A DNA stretch of 64,000 nt from Sinobacterium caligoides (GCF_003752585.1 NZ_RKHR01000003.1:1116001-1180000); one strand, 5' to 3'; shown: positions 45,598 through 55,005, counted from the stretch's first letter. Notes: generated by a model not told the origin, from the sequence alone. Made by a program: numbers and translations.

Positions 45598-45981
45598 TTG
45601 GATTTGCTTTAAAAAAGCTTCTTCATCCCTAACTCCAACCCTATTACCATCTGGGTCGAAGAAATTCACAGTTTTACCCCATGGATTTATCAATAGATTG
45701 GATTCAATGCCATATTTCTTTAGATTGCCTACTACCAACTCGACATCTGAAACGTTGAACAGTAATTTACTAGGGCAAATTTCGATAGATTTACCCTCTA
45801 GGGAGGAAAACCCGTCTGTTTCTATCATTAAATACCCATCGCCAAATTTTAAGCATGTAAGCTTGAAATCGCCGTCTTCTTCAGAAAACAAAACTTTTAA
45901 ATTAAAAACATTTTTGTAGAAATCTACACAATCATTAAAGTTCTCTACATTAAGAATTATACCAAACCTTTGAATATCCAT
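45592..45981 (-). CDS. VOC/glyoxalase-family protein (cassette gene)
   Basis: A 129-residue vicinal-oxygen-chelate domain pair. It has FGIILNVENFNDCVDFYKNVF (first beta-alpha-beta unit), TCLKFGDGYLMIETDG, and NLLINPWGKTVNFFDPDGNR with the C-terminal metal-side Glu/Asp region. Proteins of this size include bleomycin-type resistance proteins and glyoxalase-like enzymes; which one is not shown. It is typical of cassette cargo, and its stop overlaps an attC. Confidence 0.82.
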   Translation of the reverse strand: MDIQRFGIILNVENFNDCVDFYKNVFNLKVLFSEEDGDFKLTCLKFGDGYLMIETDGFSSLEGKSIEICPSKLLFNVSDVELVVGNLKKYGIESNLLINPWGKTVNFFDPDGNRVGVRDEEAFLKQIQG

Positions 45982-46000
45982 AGAACTTTAACCTGGGTAA

Positions 46001-46072
46001 GGCTAACGCCCGCATTTTTTGGTGGTTTGGAGCGCAGCGGAAAACCATTCTGACAACATGCGCTTGTTATGT
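46001..46072 (-). other. attC site (72 bp)
   Basis: GGCTAACGCCCGCA at the left; CATGCGCTTGTTATGT at the right, next to the TAA of the upstream gene. The inner GGTTTGGAGCGCAGCGGAAAACC forms the folded-strand arms. This is the clearest attC in block 2. Confidence 0.88.
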
Positions 46073-46552
46073 TTAGTTACTTTCATATTGCGACCAAATA
46101 TTTTCATAGGCTAAGGACGCTTGATATGTATCTACATTATCATCTTCCTCAAGAACCATAAAGCTTAAAAGGTTCGCTATAACTCTCTTTCGTTTACTTG
46201 ATAAAAACTCCCATTCTCGTTGATTTGCTAAACAATAGATAATTGAATCTATCGAAGAAGATGCATAAGAATCGAAGTACCTCACTGGGAATCTCATATA
46301 AACTGGTATACAAAAACGCAACCCTTCTTCATCCATAAATGATAAAACAGAGTAGTGTTGATCAATCACATCATCAGAAATGAGCTTACAATCTTCTCGA
46401 ATATCTCTATTTCTCTGCTTGCATCGTTCTTCTTCTGATGCGTAATCATCAATTGTATTGGCTTCATATATGCCTACTCCATTGCAAAGAGTTACATTTC
46501 TAAATGCATCTTCTATCTGATTTACTAGCTGATCTCTATCCATAGTAGGCAT
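46073..46552 (-). CDS. Unknown cassette-encoded protein (DUF6714-like)
   Basis: A 159-residue acidic protein, probably cytosolic. Visible traits: DRDQLVNQIEDAFRNV at the start, the central FMDEEGLRFCIPVYMRFPVR and the helical C-terminus RKRVIANLLSFMVLEE. It resembles proteins I would place in DUF6714, which has no known function. The first ATG overlaps the cassette boundary GTTATGC; a second ATG at 46543 is equally good. It is flanked by attC sites on both sides. Confidence 0.75.
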   Translation of the reverse strand: MPTMDRDQLVNQIEDAFRNVTLCNGVGIYEANTIDDYASEEERCKQRNRDIREDCKLISDDVIDQHYSVLSFMDEEGLRFCIPVYMRFPVRYFDSYASSSIDSIIYCLANQREWEFLSSKRKRVIANLLSFMVLEEDDNVDTYQASLAYENIWSQYESN

Positions 46553-46626
46553 AACGCCACTAACAGTGGCTGAGCGTAGCGAAGTCCAGCCAGCTTTGCT
46601 AGCGATACTGCTTGGCCTTGTTATAG
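46549..46626 (-). other. attC site (78 bp)
   Basis: GCATAACGCCACTAAC at the left, CTTGGCCTTGTTATAG at the right, with an inner GTGGCTGAGCG...CCAGCCAGC-like fold. No gene follows on its upstream side, so the cassette it once served is lost or truncated. Confidence 0.82.
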
Positions 46627-46730
46627 CTGGGTTTGGTAGACAGGTGCTGATTGTGAAGTAAGCCCATGCTAACTGCCGCTAAGCCGTATTGTTAATTATT
46701 TGAAGGATACAGTACCGCACTAATCACAGT

Positions 46731-46778
46731 ATGGAAAGTTACAAGTGGATAATAGCTACAAGGATTTACCGCTATTAA
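46731..46778 (+). pseudogene. Truncated relative of the 60888-60971 micro-ORF
   Basis: The start ATGGAAAGTTACAAGTGG and first codons (MESYKWIIATRI) match the micro-ORF beside ilvN (MESYMWLVAVRI), then a TAA ends it after 15 residues. Loose similarity continues beyond it (GGAGAG). Probably a decayed copy in the otherwise empty 46627-47038 stretch. Confidence 0.45.
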
Positions 46779-47038
46779 GAACAGCGGTGGTCGTGGAGAG
46801 AAAACCTAATGTGAGTATTTTAAGAGAAGCTTGTAAAAAACCCAACTTCATTGCTCTCTTAAGGCACACAAAGTGAATGCATACATCAAAATAACGATTG
46901 GTGTCTTAGTAATTTTTAGTAGCTTTATAGTAATTTAAATTCTCTAAAGGATTCCGCAAATGAAGTAGTGAGAAAACAGGTTAGCGGAAAGTAGAGCTAT
47001 CATGAATTTCATAAGATTATAACACACAGTACATAGGC

Positions 47039-47111
47039 TGATAACTGATTGCGGCTTTTGCGGTAAAGTGGTGAAGCCACCACAAAAGCCGCAAACAGTT
47101 CACAGTTATCT
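47039..47111. terminator. Large stem-loop after ilvH (terminator or attC-like)
   Basis: TTGCGGCTTTTG and CAAAAGCCGCAA pair perfectly, with an inner GTGGTG/CACCAC stem and outer ATAACTG/CAGTT...AGTTAT extensions. The outer ends TGATAAC...GTTATCT have attC-like cores. Its place 13 bp after the ilvH stop favours a terminator, but there is no T-run. Confidence 0.5.
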
Positions 47112-47123
47112 TGAGCAATAGAA

Positions 47124-47621
47124 CTATTCTTTTAAATGACGGATACTATTTTCTATGCCAATCACCCCTGAGCTAACCACTTCTAAAACATGTTCTTTAC
47201 CTATATAATCGATACAGCTGGAGATTTCGGAGTTTGTAGAAGATAGTTGCAAGATAATATATCCTGTTTTTTCATTTGATTTCACGATACTTGCGTTAAA
47301 ATTAGCTATTACTGAAGCGAGTTTAATACCACTAATATCTGCTGCTTTAAGCTTCACTAAAGATAGTTGTTTTTCTGTATGATCCAATGACGTAATATCA
47401 ACAACATCAATTACGTTTAACAATTTTTCTAATTGCTTTTTTATTTGGCTTATAACACTTGGTGAACCAGAGGTTATTAGAGTTAGCCTCGATATTTCTA
47501 TATTGTTCGTTTGAGAAACCGATAACGCATTTATGTTATAGCCCCTTTGCGAAAACAATCCAACCACCCTTGATAAAGCACCAAATTCATTTTCCATAAG
47601 AACAGACAATATTATTCTCAT
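47124..47621 (-). CDS. ilvH: Acetolactate synthase small subunit, IlvH type
   Basis: A 165-residue regulatory subunit with an N-terminal ACT domain (ILSVLMENEFGALSRVVGLF, SQRGYNINALSV, then ISRLTLIT) and the C-terminal half (SLVKLKAADISGIKLAS...VVSSGVIGIENS) of the longer IlvH form. It resembles E. coli IlvH (163 residues), not the 96-residue IlvN. Its start overlaps the stop of the large-subunit gene by ATGA. A terminator-like hairpin follows. It sets valine sensitivity and raises activity of the catalytic subunit. Confidence 0.93.
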   Translation of the reverse strand: MRIILSVLMENEFGALSRVVGLFSQRGYNINALSVSQTNNIEISRLTLITSGSPSVISQIKKQLEKLLNVIDVVDITSLDHTEKQLSLVKLKAADISGIKLASVIANFNASIVKSNEKTGYIILQLSSTNSEISSCIDYIGKEHVLEVVSSGVIGIENSIRHLKE

Positions 47622-49351
47622 GATGCCAGCTCACCCTTGTTAATTTTCATGTCTCTCATTGAGCCATTGGGTAAAACTTGCATTGGATAGACGTGTTCGT
47701 CGTCAGCTACCAATATATCAATAAACACCACTTGTTCTTTTAAAGAAAATGCGTATTGAAGTTTACTTTCAAGATCTGATTGCTGGCTTATTCTTATACC
47801 AACATGCCCGTAGGACTCAGCAAGCTTCACAAAATCCGGAAGTGAATCCTCATAGGTTATCTCTGAGTATCTACTATCATAATTAATATCTTGCCACTGC
47901 TTAACCATGCCAAGATTACCATTATTTAGGCAAATAATTTTAATGGGGAGATTGTATTGAGTACATGTACTTAACTCTTGAATACACATCTGAATACTTC
48001 CTTCGCCTGTAATACAAACAACCGTTTCATCAGGATGTGCAATTTTAACTCCCATGGCTGCAGGTAACCCAAAGCCCATAGTTCCTAACCCACCCGAATT
48101 GATCCAACGTCGTGGTTTATTAAATATGTAGTGTTGAGCCGCAAACATTTGATGCTGCCCTACATCACTTGTGATAAATGCATCGCCTCGTGTTACTTCA
48201 TAAACTGCTCGAACAGCGTGTTGAGGCTTGATTGTATAGAGGTCTTCGTGCGCAATAGAGTAGTCATTTGTGTTATAGGTTTCTTTCCACAAATTAATGG
48301 TTTTCCACCAAGGTGTTAAATCTTCTTTTTCTTGGTTGGAATGTATGATTTCTGTATTTAATTGTTGCAATACCGTTTTAACTGATCCGACAATAGGAAT
48401 ATCGGCTTGAATTATTTTGGAAATACTGGTGGGGTCAATGTCAACATGTATGATCTTCGCATTAGGGCAGAAGTTTGATATTTTATTTGTTACTCTGTCA
48501 TCGAACCTAACGCCTAATGCAATAATTAGATCACTGTCATGCATTGCATAGTTAGCCACTACACTGCCATGCATTCCAAGCATTCCTAAAAATTGATGAT
48601 CGTCGCCAGGAAAGCAGCCAAGCCCCATCAGAGTTAACGTGACTGGACATTTAGTACGGCTGGCAAACTCCTGTAATTCTTTGCTGGCATTTCCAAGGTT
48701 AACTCCGCCACCTGCATAAATAACAGGTTTGCATGATTTATAAATCAACTTAATCGCTTGATCAATGCTATTTTTATCACCTTCATTGTAAAGTTTATAT
48801 GAACGAAGATTAATTGAGTCAGGACGATTATAACTATAAATCTCTTCTGGCCCAGTTATATTTTTCGGGAGATCAATAACAACAGGGCCAGGCCTGCCTG
48901 TATTCGCTATATGGAATGCTTTCTTTACTAAATCGGGTATATCTAACGGGTCTTTGACCAAATAGCTATGTTTAACTATTGGCCTTGATATTCCTATCAT
49001 ATCTGTTTCTTGAAAGGCATCTTCACCAATTTTATCAAGGTGAACTTGACCAGAAATAACGATCATTGGAATTGAATCCATAAATGCTGTTGCTATTCCT
49101 GTTATAGCATTGGTTGCGCCAGGACCAGATGTTACTATGACTACACCAGTTTTCCCCGTTGATCTTGAATAAGCATCAGCAGCATGTGTTGCTGCCTGCT
49201 CATGCCGTACCAATATATGTTGAATAGTTTTTTGTCTATAAATGGCATCATAAATATGAAGGGCTGATCCACCGGGATATCCAAAAATAGTATCAACATT
49301 TTCATCTTGTAATGCCGACATGAGAAGATCAGCACCTGTTTTATTATTCAT
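47618..49351 (-). CDS. ilvI: Acetolactate synthase large subunit, IlvI type, in cluster B
   Basis: A 577-residue ThDP enzyme: the catalytic Glu loop RHEQAATHAADAYSRSTG (about 48), the middle FAD domain and the ThDP/Mg motif GEGSIQMCIQELSTCTQYN (about 445-463). It catalyses condensation of two pyruvates (or pyruvate and 2-ketobutyrate), the first step of branched-chain amino acid synthesis. It differs from the ilvB at 58878 in length and partner, so the window has two unlike isozymes. It follows the ligase gene of cluster B by about 500 bp and may have its own promoter. Confidence 0.93.
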   Translation of the reverse strand: MNNKTGADLLMSALQDENVDTIFGYPGGSALHIYDAIYRQKTIQHILVRHEQAATHAADAYSRSTGKTGVVIVTSGPGATNAITGIATAFMDSIPMIVISGQVHLDKIGEDAFQETDMIGISRPIVKHSYLVKDPLDIPDLVKKAFHIANTGRPGPVVIDLPKNITGPEEIYSYNRPDSINLRSYKLYNEGDKNSIDQAIKLIYKSCKPVIYAGGGVNLGNASKELQEFASRTKCPVTLTLMGLGCFPGDDHQFLGMLGMHGSVVANYAMHDSDLIIALGVRFDDRVTNKISNFCPNAKIIHVDIDPTSISKIIQADIPIVGSVKTVLQQLNTEIIHSNQEKEDLTPWWKTINLWKETYNTNDYSIAHEDLYTIKPQHAVRAVYEVTRGDAFITSDVGQHQMFAAQHYIFNKPRRWINSGGLGTMGFGLPAAMGVKIAHPDETVVCITGEGSIQMCIQELSTCTQYNLPIKIICLNNGNLGMVKQWQDINYDSRYSEITYEDSLPDFVKLAESYGHVGIRISQQSDLESKLQYAFSLKEQVVFIDILVADDEHVYPMQVLPNGSMRDMKINKGELAS

Positions 49352-49848
49352 TGCTTTACCCTATAATTATAATCTTAAATTTTTTATCATTGTTTTTCGT
49401 GAGAATAATGACCACCATGGCATAAAGTTTCTGAAGCCGCTTGAAACCAAAGCCTTGATACGAGGTTATCGAACCCTCCATGCTTGATAGTGTTTCTAGA
49501 TATCATTCGCCACCCGATAATCCAATGGCCATTTTTAAGTATTTAGTTAGTAAGTCTCTAGCTACCCACCTACCTCTATAGCCTATAATTACAAAAGAAC
49601 GTTTCTTGCTCAGGTGTACCCAGATAAATGTAAACTCACTAAAGCAACATCCATAGATAATTGATGAGCCAACTAATTCAACCACTAGCCCTATGACCAG
49701 TCGCGTATGGAAAAATCAATTTTCTAATGACTAATCGGTAGATCAACAGCCGAAAAAATATCGCCAAATATCCTACCAACTTTGACGATTTGTTTGCCGC
49801 GCAATAATTTTCCTCAGTAAAACCGGCTGATATGATACGGCTGTTAAA
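49352..49848. other. Spacer between cluster B ligase and ilvI, no gene seen
   Basis: About 500 bp, AT-rich, with no credible ORF, leader peptide, terminator or attC. Probably carries the ilvIH promoter. Confidence 0.5.
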
Positions 49849-51483
49849 TCAGAAACTTTCAAACACTTGAGACGCCATATACTCTTCGACATTTAACACC
49901 TTCAACCTATGCTTCTGTATTTTTCCTGTCGCTGTTTTTGGAAGTAATGTTTTTACAATAAGTGTCGGTACTTGATATTCACCTAAGTTACTTTTGCAAA
50001 ACTCTCTTATTTCACTTTGATACGAGGTAGTGCTATCTGTTTCAACAAAGGCAACGAGTATATTTGAGCCTGATGACGGATCGACGAGGCCGACTACCGC
50101 TATATCATTAACGCAATCGCATTGCGAAATAACTCGTTCAACTTCAAGCGTCGATACATTGAGCCAGCCATCCGCAGTTTCAATAAAGAAAGTGTCTTTA
50201 ATTCGATCTTTTAGTACGATCGATCCACTCTTATCCATGACAGCCAGATCCCCTGTTCTAAACCATCCCCCAAGATAAGATTTCGATGTTTCTTTTTCAT
50301 TACCGTAATAGCCTTCTGATATCGTGTTTCCTCTTAACCATATTTCCCCAACACTTTCAGCGTCTCTTTCTACATCTTTTCCTTCATCATTGACCACTCT
50401 TAAGCCGTAACCTGCGTGTATTGCTGGTATACCTTGCTTTGATAAGGCATGGACTTTTTCATTCAGATCATAACTTTGCCAATTATCATCTTTTTCTGTC
50501 ACAGTAAAAGTTGCGCAGGATTCATTGAGCCCATATTGTTGAATGAGTTCAATGCCATGATATTCCATGTTTTCAATGAGTTCTGACGTGGGGGCTGCTC
50601 CTCCTGTCATTACTGTCATGCCCTTTAGTTGATTTCCAGGGGTACCTTCAAATAGTTTAGAAAGAAGCCTTGGTGACCCTGCACAATGCGTAACGCTGTG
50701 CTTTATTAAATCATCGACAAGGGAAGATGAGCTGATTTTTGTAAATAATATTTGCTTAGCACCAACCGCTATATTTGCCCATATATGGAACCATCCATTT
50801 CCATGAAACAAGGGGAGCATACAATAATATATTGAGTGGCGATCGAGCTTCATCAATAGGCACTGCCCCATAGCCTGCAAATACGCTGCTCTATGAGTAA
50901 AAACTACTGCTTTTGGATTACCCGTTGTGCCGGAGGTAAAATTAATGCCGATAGGTGATAGCTCACTATTGATTAACCCATCAAGTGAGGCAATATTGCT
51001 TACCCAGTTGATCATTGTACTGTAATTAAATAGCTGTTCATTTTCCTCCTGATGATCATCGGAATCACTGTATATAACAAATGTTATATCGTTACCCTCC
51101 CGCAATTCATTCAATTCCTCTTGATAAAGCCTATAAAATTTATCAGTGGTAATAACGAACCTAGATTTAGAAAAAACGACTTGATAAAGTATTTCTGAGA
51201 TTGAGAGAGTTGGGTTTATTGTTACTAATACCGCCTGCGACGCAGGAACAAAAAAATGCGATTCAATTACAGCAATATTATTGGTAGATATTAGTGAAAT
51301 TTTTGTTCCATCCTCAACGCCTTTATCTATTAAAAACTGCGCCGCCGACTTACAGCGCGCCAACATCTTTTCGAAAGAGATAAGGTTCCCATTAAAATTA
51401 ACAGCTGTCCGCTCTCCATAAAAACGACCACACCTTTCTAGAAAAGTAACAGGAGTTAACGGAGGTGGTAATTGCTCGGTCAT
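49849..51483 (-). CDS. AMP-forming acyl/aminoacyl ligase (ANL family)
   Basis: A 544-residue adenylate-forming enzyme. A3 motif INFTSGTTGNPKAVVFTHRA (about 180-200), A5 region IQQYGLNESCATFTVTE, and the A7/A8 region GWFRTGDLAVMDKSGSIVLK followed by DRIKD. The A8 loop then reads TFFIETADGWLNVSTLEVE, where the usual glycine-rich ISSGGENI-type loop is replaced by an acidic insert. The A10 lysine is present (PKTATGKIQKHRL). There is no carrier protein domain, so the product may be a CoA ester or free amide. The start overlaps the HAD gene by 4 bp. Confidence 0.86.
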   Translation of the reverse strand: MTEQLPPPLTPVTFLERCGRFYGERTAVNFNGNLISFEKMLARCKSAAQFLIDKGVEDGTKISLISTNNIAVIESHFFVPASQAVLVTINPTLSISEILYQVVFSKSRFVITTDKFYRLYQEELNELREGNDITFVIYSDSDDHQEENEQLFNYSTMINWVSNIASLDGLINSELSPIGINFTSGTTGNPKAVVFTHRAAYLQAMGQCLLMKLDRHSIYYCMLPLFHGNGWFHIWANIAVGAKQILFTKISSSSLVDDLIKHSVTHCAGSPRLLSKLFEGTPGNQLKGMTVMTGGAAPTSELIENMEYHGIELIQQYGLNESCATFTVTEKDDNWQSYDLNEKVHALSKQGIPAIHAGYGLRVVNDEGKDVERDAESVGEIWLRGNTISEGYYGNEKETSKSYLGGWFRTGDLAVMDKSGSIVLKDRIKDTFFIETADGWLNVSTLEVERVISQCDCVNDIAVVGLVDPSSGSNILVAFVETDSTTSYQSEIREFCKSNLGEYQVPTLIVKTLLPKTATGKIQKHRLKVLNVEEYMASQVFESF

Positions 51484-52292
51484 ACTATATGCCCCTCTTT
51501 ATATAGGAGTTCAACCAGCTGATCTGTACTGTTAATAACGCCAGTTATCAATGGTGTAGTTATATAACTCTCTTCTACTTCTCGATTGATTAGTAACGAA
51601 TGACACCCCACATTGATTGACGCATTAACATCTTTAACTACATTATCACCAATCATAATAGTTCTTTTAGGGGATGAATTTAATGAGCTCAATAACTTTA
51701 AATAAGGCTCTGGGCTTGGCTTTCCTTTACCAAAATCAGATGAAATTAATACTTGGTCGAAATACCTTCCTAATTTTGATGCTGATATCTTTTTACTTTG
51801 CAACTCACTTAACCCATTAGTCAGCAACCCTATTTTTATCTTCCCATGTAAAGTTGATAGAGTGCTAATAACTTCATCAAAAGCTATAATTTCTTTATTT
51901 CTCTGCGCCAAATAAACTCCAGACACATATTCAACCCGCTCATCCGAGAAATCATTGTATTTTTTTAATAATTCTCCCCATACGGAATATTTAAAACCAC
52001 AAGCCCAAGAATAGAAATCAGTGTTATCATTCCAAGCATCATCAACCCACATTAGTTCCAATGCGCTAATCCCAATACCATCACAATATTCTCTGAACGG
52101 TGAACTTCGTAACATCTCATCAGCTATCAATTTCAATTCTTCACCGAGCTTATCAGCGTTAATAGCTAGACTAGCTTTAATGGCTAAGTGAGTAGAATGT
52201 ATGGCCGCGTCTGTTGCTTTTGATTCAACAACAAGCGTTTCATCTAGATCGAATATCACAGTATCAATTGTTGAATGTGCGTCTTTATTCAC
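51480..52292 (-). CDS. HAD-family phosphatase of cluster B
   Basis: A 270-residue HAD-superfamily hydrolase: DxDxT motif as TVIFDLDETLV, motif II LLTNGLSEL, lysine region SSDFGKGKPSPEPYLKL and motif IV IMIGDNVVKDVNASINVG. All four motifs look complete. Cap insert about 85 residues (C1 type). With the APH-like kinase in the same operon, a phosphorylate-then-dephosphorylate step on an intermediate is possible. GTG start overlaps the SDR stop (GTGA). Confidence 0.85.
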   Translation of the reverse strand: MNKDAHSTIDTVIFDLDETLVVESKATDAAIHSTHLAIKASLAINADKLGEELKLIADEMLRSSPFREYCDGIGISALELMWVDDAWNDNTDFYSWACGFKYSVWGELLKKYNDFSDERVEYVSGVYLAQRNKEIIAFDEVISTLSTLHGKIKIGLLTNGLSELQSKKISASKLGRYFDQVLISSDFGKGKPSPEPYLKLLSSLNSSPKRTIMIGDNVVKDVNASINVGCHSLLINREVEESYITTPLITGVINSTDQLVELLYKEGHIV

Positions 52293-53020
52293 GGGTATGC
52301 CTGCTTAGTCGGCCTAATAGTCATTTCACTAATGTTGATATGACTGGGAAGGCTGATAATAGTGCTTATCGTTTCTGCTAGCTCATCGGGAGAAATTAAA
52401 GGCCCAAAATCATTCTCGAAGGAATCAATTAAATTATCATCATAACCCGCATTTTCTTGGAAATTGGATTTAACAACGCCAGGAATAATCAAAGAAACCC
52501 TAATACCTTCGGGTGCCAACTCACGTCTTAACGCCTCAGCCGCCCAATGAATTGCAATTTTGCTGGTGCCATAAGCAGAGCTAAAAGGGGAAATATTAGA
52601 TCCTGCTACCGAACCGATAACAACGATATCTTTTGAGTCACTATTTATATTCTTCAATACATTTGCTGACTTTTGAAGAAGCTTTATAGTGGACAAGTAA
52701 TTAAGATCCATTACTTCTTCAAACTCCTGCATATTAACCGTCGATACTGAGCCTTTAATTCCTCTGCCCGCATTAGCTATAATTAGGTCTGGCTCGCAAT
52801 TAAATACTTTTTTTGCGGTAAAAAATACATTATCAACACTGCCTTCTTCTACTAAATCTACGGCTAAATACTCAAACCTCTTACCAAGCTTGCTTTTTAG
52901 TTGCGCCAAAATGTCTTCATTCCGAGAAACCCCAAAAACACGATAACCTTGAGCGACAAAATTTACGGCTAGCGAACGACCTATTCCTGTAGAAACCCCT
53001 GTTATAATTGCTGTTCTCAT
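52289..53020 (-). CDS. Short-chain dehydrogenase/reductase of cluster B
   Basis: About 243 residues from ATG 53020, which has AAGGTG upstream. Classical SDR motifs: AIITGVSTGIGRSLAVNF (TGxxxGIG), LIANAGRGIKGS (NAG), VVIGSVAG (catalytic Ser) and SAYGTSKIAIHWA (YxxxK). NAD(P)H-dependent oxidation or reduction of an alcohol/ketone on the cluster B intermediate is expected. The substrate cannot be inferred. It is translationally coupled to the HAD gene downstream. Confidence 0.9.
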   Translation of the reverse strand: MRTAIITGVSTGIGRSLAVNFVAQGYRVFGVSRNEDILAQLKSKLGKRFEYLAVDLVEEGSVDNVFFTAKKVFNCEPDLIIANAGRGIKGSVSTVNMQEFEEVMDLNYLSTIKLLQKSANVLKNINSDSKDIVVIGSVAGSNISPFSSAYGTSKIAIHWAAEALRRELAPEGIRVSLIIPGVVKSNFQENAGYDDNLIDSFENDFGPLISPDELAETISTIISLPSHINISEMTIRPTKQAYP

Positions 53021-53036
53021 AGTGTTAATAATCACC

Positions 53037-54053
53037 TTAGTTAGAAGTTTCGAAAACAAAAGAACCGGACAATAGAGTTTCTTTTGAAATATTCAGAAGC
53101 TCTTCTTTATCTTTATCAGACACATAATAGGTCCAATGATGAGCACTTGGGCCGAGAAATCTATAGATAATTTGAATAGCTAAATGGACGGCAATATCTT
53201 TTTCGTAAGACATCTGATTAACGTCCTTAAATATACTGGCATAGGTGCTTACAAACAGATCTATTTTTTCTTTAAGAGAATTTTTATTATGGACATAAAA
53301 AGATATAAAGATTTCGCTTAGGATATAAGCAACATCATAAGATGGCGACCCCAAATGCGATTGTTCAAAATCAATGACAGACACACCTTTTTTTCCAACT
53401 AGAATGTTCCTGGAGTTTATATCACCATGAAGCACACATTGTTGCGTTTTTTGATGCTTTTCTTTACATTTTAATACTACAGAAGCTTCTTTTTCTGTTA
53501 GCAACTCTGCAATGTCGTCATATTGCAGTGACAATTTAAAATCTCGAAACTCAACATTACTAAGCGATTCCTCATCGCTGTAAATGTTATAAGTAGTTTT
53601 ATGAAAGTAAGCCAAAAAAGACGAAACTTTAGTTAATTGGACGTCGGATAAGCCCCCTTGCTCTAAAACCTCAATCAGCGGCTGCGATGTATTCGCCTCC
53701 TCCATGAGAAAAGCATTACTCTCATGGTCAACATAAACTATCTCTGGAACCGGGTTATGTGGTTCATTGTAGTTGCATTGACCAGAAATTAATTGCACCT
53801 TAATTGCTAGCTCTGCCCTTTCTGAGGCATCAATATCTGGAAGATTGTAAGTTAAGTTCTCTACATCATTTAGGTATTGTTTATAATAGAAAGTTTCCTT
53901 AAAAGTCTCTACTTTAAGTATTGAATTAAATAACCCTCCGTGCTGTACTGACACTTCTTTTATGTCATCTCTTTTAATACCAGGGATGCCTTTATCTAAA
54001 GCTGAATTAAATGAACCTAATGTAATGCCTTCTTTTTCTTCGATATTAATCAT
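53037..54053 (-). CDS. APH-family small-molecule kinase of cluster B
   Basis: About 338 residues from ATG 54053 (GGAAA upstream), leaving a 13-bp gap to the N-oxygenase gene. The protein-kinase-like fold of aminoglycoside/choline/homoserine kinases is seen in CVLHGDINSRNILVGKKG (catalytic Asp and Asn) and VSVIDFEQSHLGSPSYDVAY (metal Asp), with a Tyr/Lys region (ETFYYKQYL) as the ATP-lysine segment. It may phosphorylate a small-molecule hydroxyl, either in biosynthesis or as self-protection. Not a clear antibiotic kinase by sequence alone. Confidence 0.85.
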   Translation of the reverse strand: MINIEEKEGITLGSFNSALDKGIPGIKRDDIKEVSVQHGGLFNSILKVETFKETFYYKQYLNDVENLTYNLPDIDASERAELAIKVQLISGQCNYNEPHNPVPEIVYVDHESNAFLMEEANTSQPLIEVLEQGGLSDVQLTKVSSFLAYFHKTTYNIYSDEESLSNVEFRDFKLSLQYDDIAELLTEKEASVVLKCKEKHQKTQQCVLHGDINSRNILVGKKGVSVIDFEQSHLGSPSYDVAYILSEIFISFYVHNKNSLKEKIDLFVSTYASIFKDVNQMSYEKDIAVHLAIQIIYRFLGPSAHHWTYYVSDKDKEELLNISKETLLSGSFVFETSN

Positions 54054-54066
54054 AATTATTTCCAAG

Positions 54067-54990
54067 CTAGAATATATCTTCAGTACTAATTCCGACATTT
54101 TCACAAAAACGTTTAATTCGTACGAAGCTTCGATTTAATGGGATTGTATTTGAAATAGAGCTGTCATTAATGACGTCTTTTATTATTTGCTCTGAATCTT
54201 TAACGCCTGAAATTCGAAGAACATCCTGCCATATAACCCAATCAACAGCGGAAAAGGCACTGAGACCGTAAGGCAAGCAAGCTTCAAAACAGGATTTCTG
54301 CTCTTCAGATAAATATTGGTAATTATCCTCCATCACCGCTTGTATTAGGCTGGCGTGTACAGCTTCATCTCTTTCATGCAAACCCACTAATGAACGACTC
54401 GCGGGTTGAACAGTTTCATCTTTTGAGACAAACGTTAAGAACTCATAAATACTAAGCTCCCCTATCACACACCAAACTAACAATGCTATGTCTTTTTGCC
54501 ATTGCTCAGGGAGATCACTAGCGACTTCTTGATAGCGCCTATATAACAAAGCGGGTTTATCCAATTGCTCTACATCTTCTTGAGATAGAGAGCGATTTTC
54601 AATGGTTATACCCACCGCTATATCATGCATATGTGAATGAAAGTATTCATCGACAATAGCCTGACGAATCGCCATTTTAGGGATACCCTTCAACGTTATG
54701 TCGGTTTTGTTGGCAATTAGACAGGCTAGTGCAGGGCCTATAATAAGCTCCTCTGTATCAACAACGCGTTTATTCCATGCAATCCATGCAAATGATCCAA
54801 TTCTAGATTTTATTCTGTCATCTAAAGCTTCATAGGCAGGATGACCTATAAAAGGAAGTAGATTATCTGGATAATCAGTTAAATTTTCATCGAACAATTC
54901 ATCTGGTGATTCTTTAAACCGACCACTTCTCACTATCGATTTATTTTTCCAATCAGAAAAGTGAAGATTTACTTTTGATGCATTTTGCAT
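54067..54990 (-). CDS. AurF-type di-iron N-oxygenase of cluster B
   Basis: A 307-residue helical protein with the ligand pattern of p-aminobenzoate N-oxygenase AurF. ExxH is at AIVDEYFHSHMHD (about 130-142), a Glu in VIGELSIYEFLTF (about 194-206), and HERDEAVHAS holds H-x3-E-x2-H with exact AurF spacing. AurF relatives convert amines to hydroxylamine, nitroso or nitro groups. The protein is a bit shorter than AurF but all ligands are visible. The amine substrate here is probably an amino acid or an adenylated/CoA-bound amine from the neighbouring genes. Confidence 0.85.
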   Translation of the reverse strand: MQNASKVNLHFSDWKNKSIVRSGRFKESPDELFDENLTDYPDNLLPFIGHPAYEALDDRIKSRIGSFAWIAWNKRVVDTEELIIGPALACLIANKTDITLKGIPKMAIRQAIVDEYFHSHMHDIAVGITIENRSLSQEDVEQLDKPALLYRRYQEVASDLPEQWQKDIALLVWCVIGELSIYEFLTFVSKDETVQPASRSLVGLHERDEAVHASLIQAVMEDNYQYLSEEQKSCFEACLPYGLSAFSAVDWVIWQDVLRISGVKDSEQIIKDVINDSSISNTIPLNRSFVRIKRFCENVGISTEDIF

Positions 54991-55005
54991 TTATTTATAC
55001 ACCCA

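Larger units (their letters stand above)
44458..46626 (-). mobile_element. Integron cassette block 2 (four cassettes, no integrase)
   Basis: In cassette order (minus strand): attC 46549-46626, unknown gene 46073-46552, attC 46001-46072, VOC protein, attC 45480-45597, broken LCPLEL-family gene, attC 44891-44994, broken GFA gene, then a lone attC end ACATAACGCC at 44458. Stops of three genes overlap the GTT core of their attC, the normal cassette layout. No integrase is present in the window, so this is an attC cluster lacking an integrase. Confidence 0.88.
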
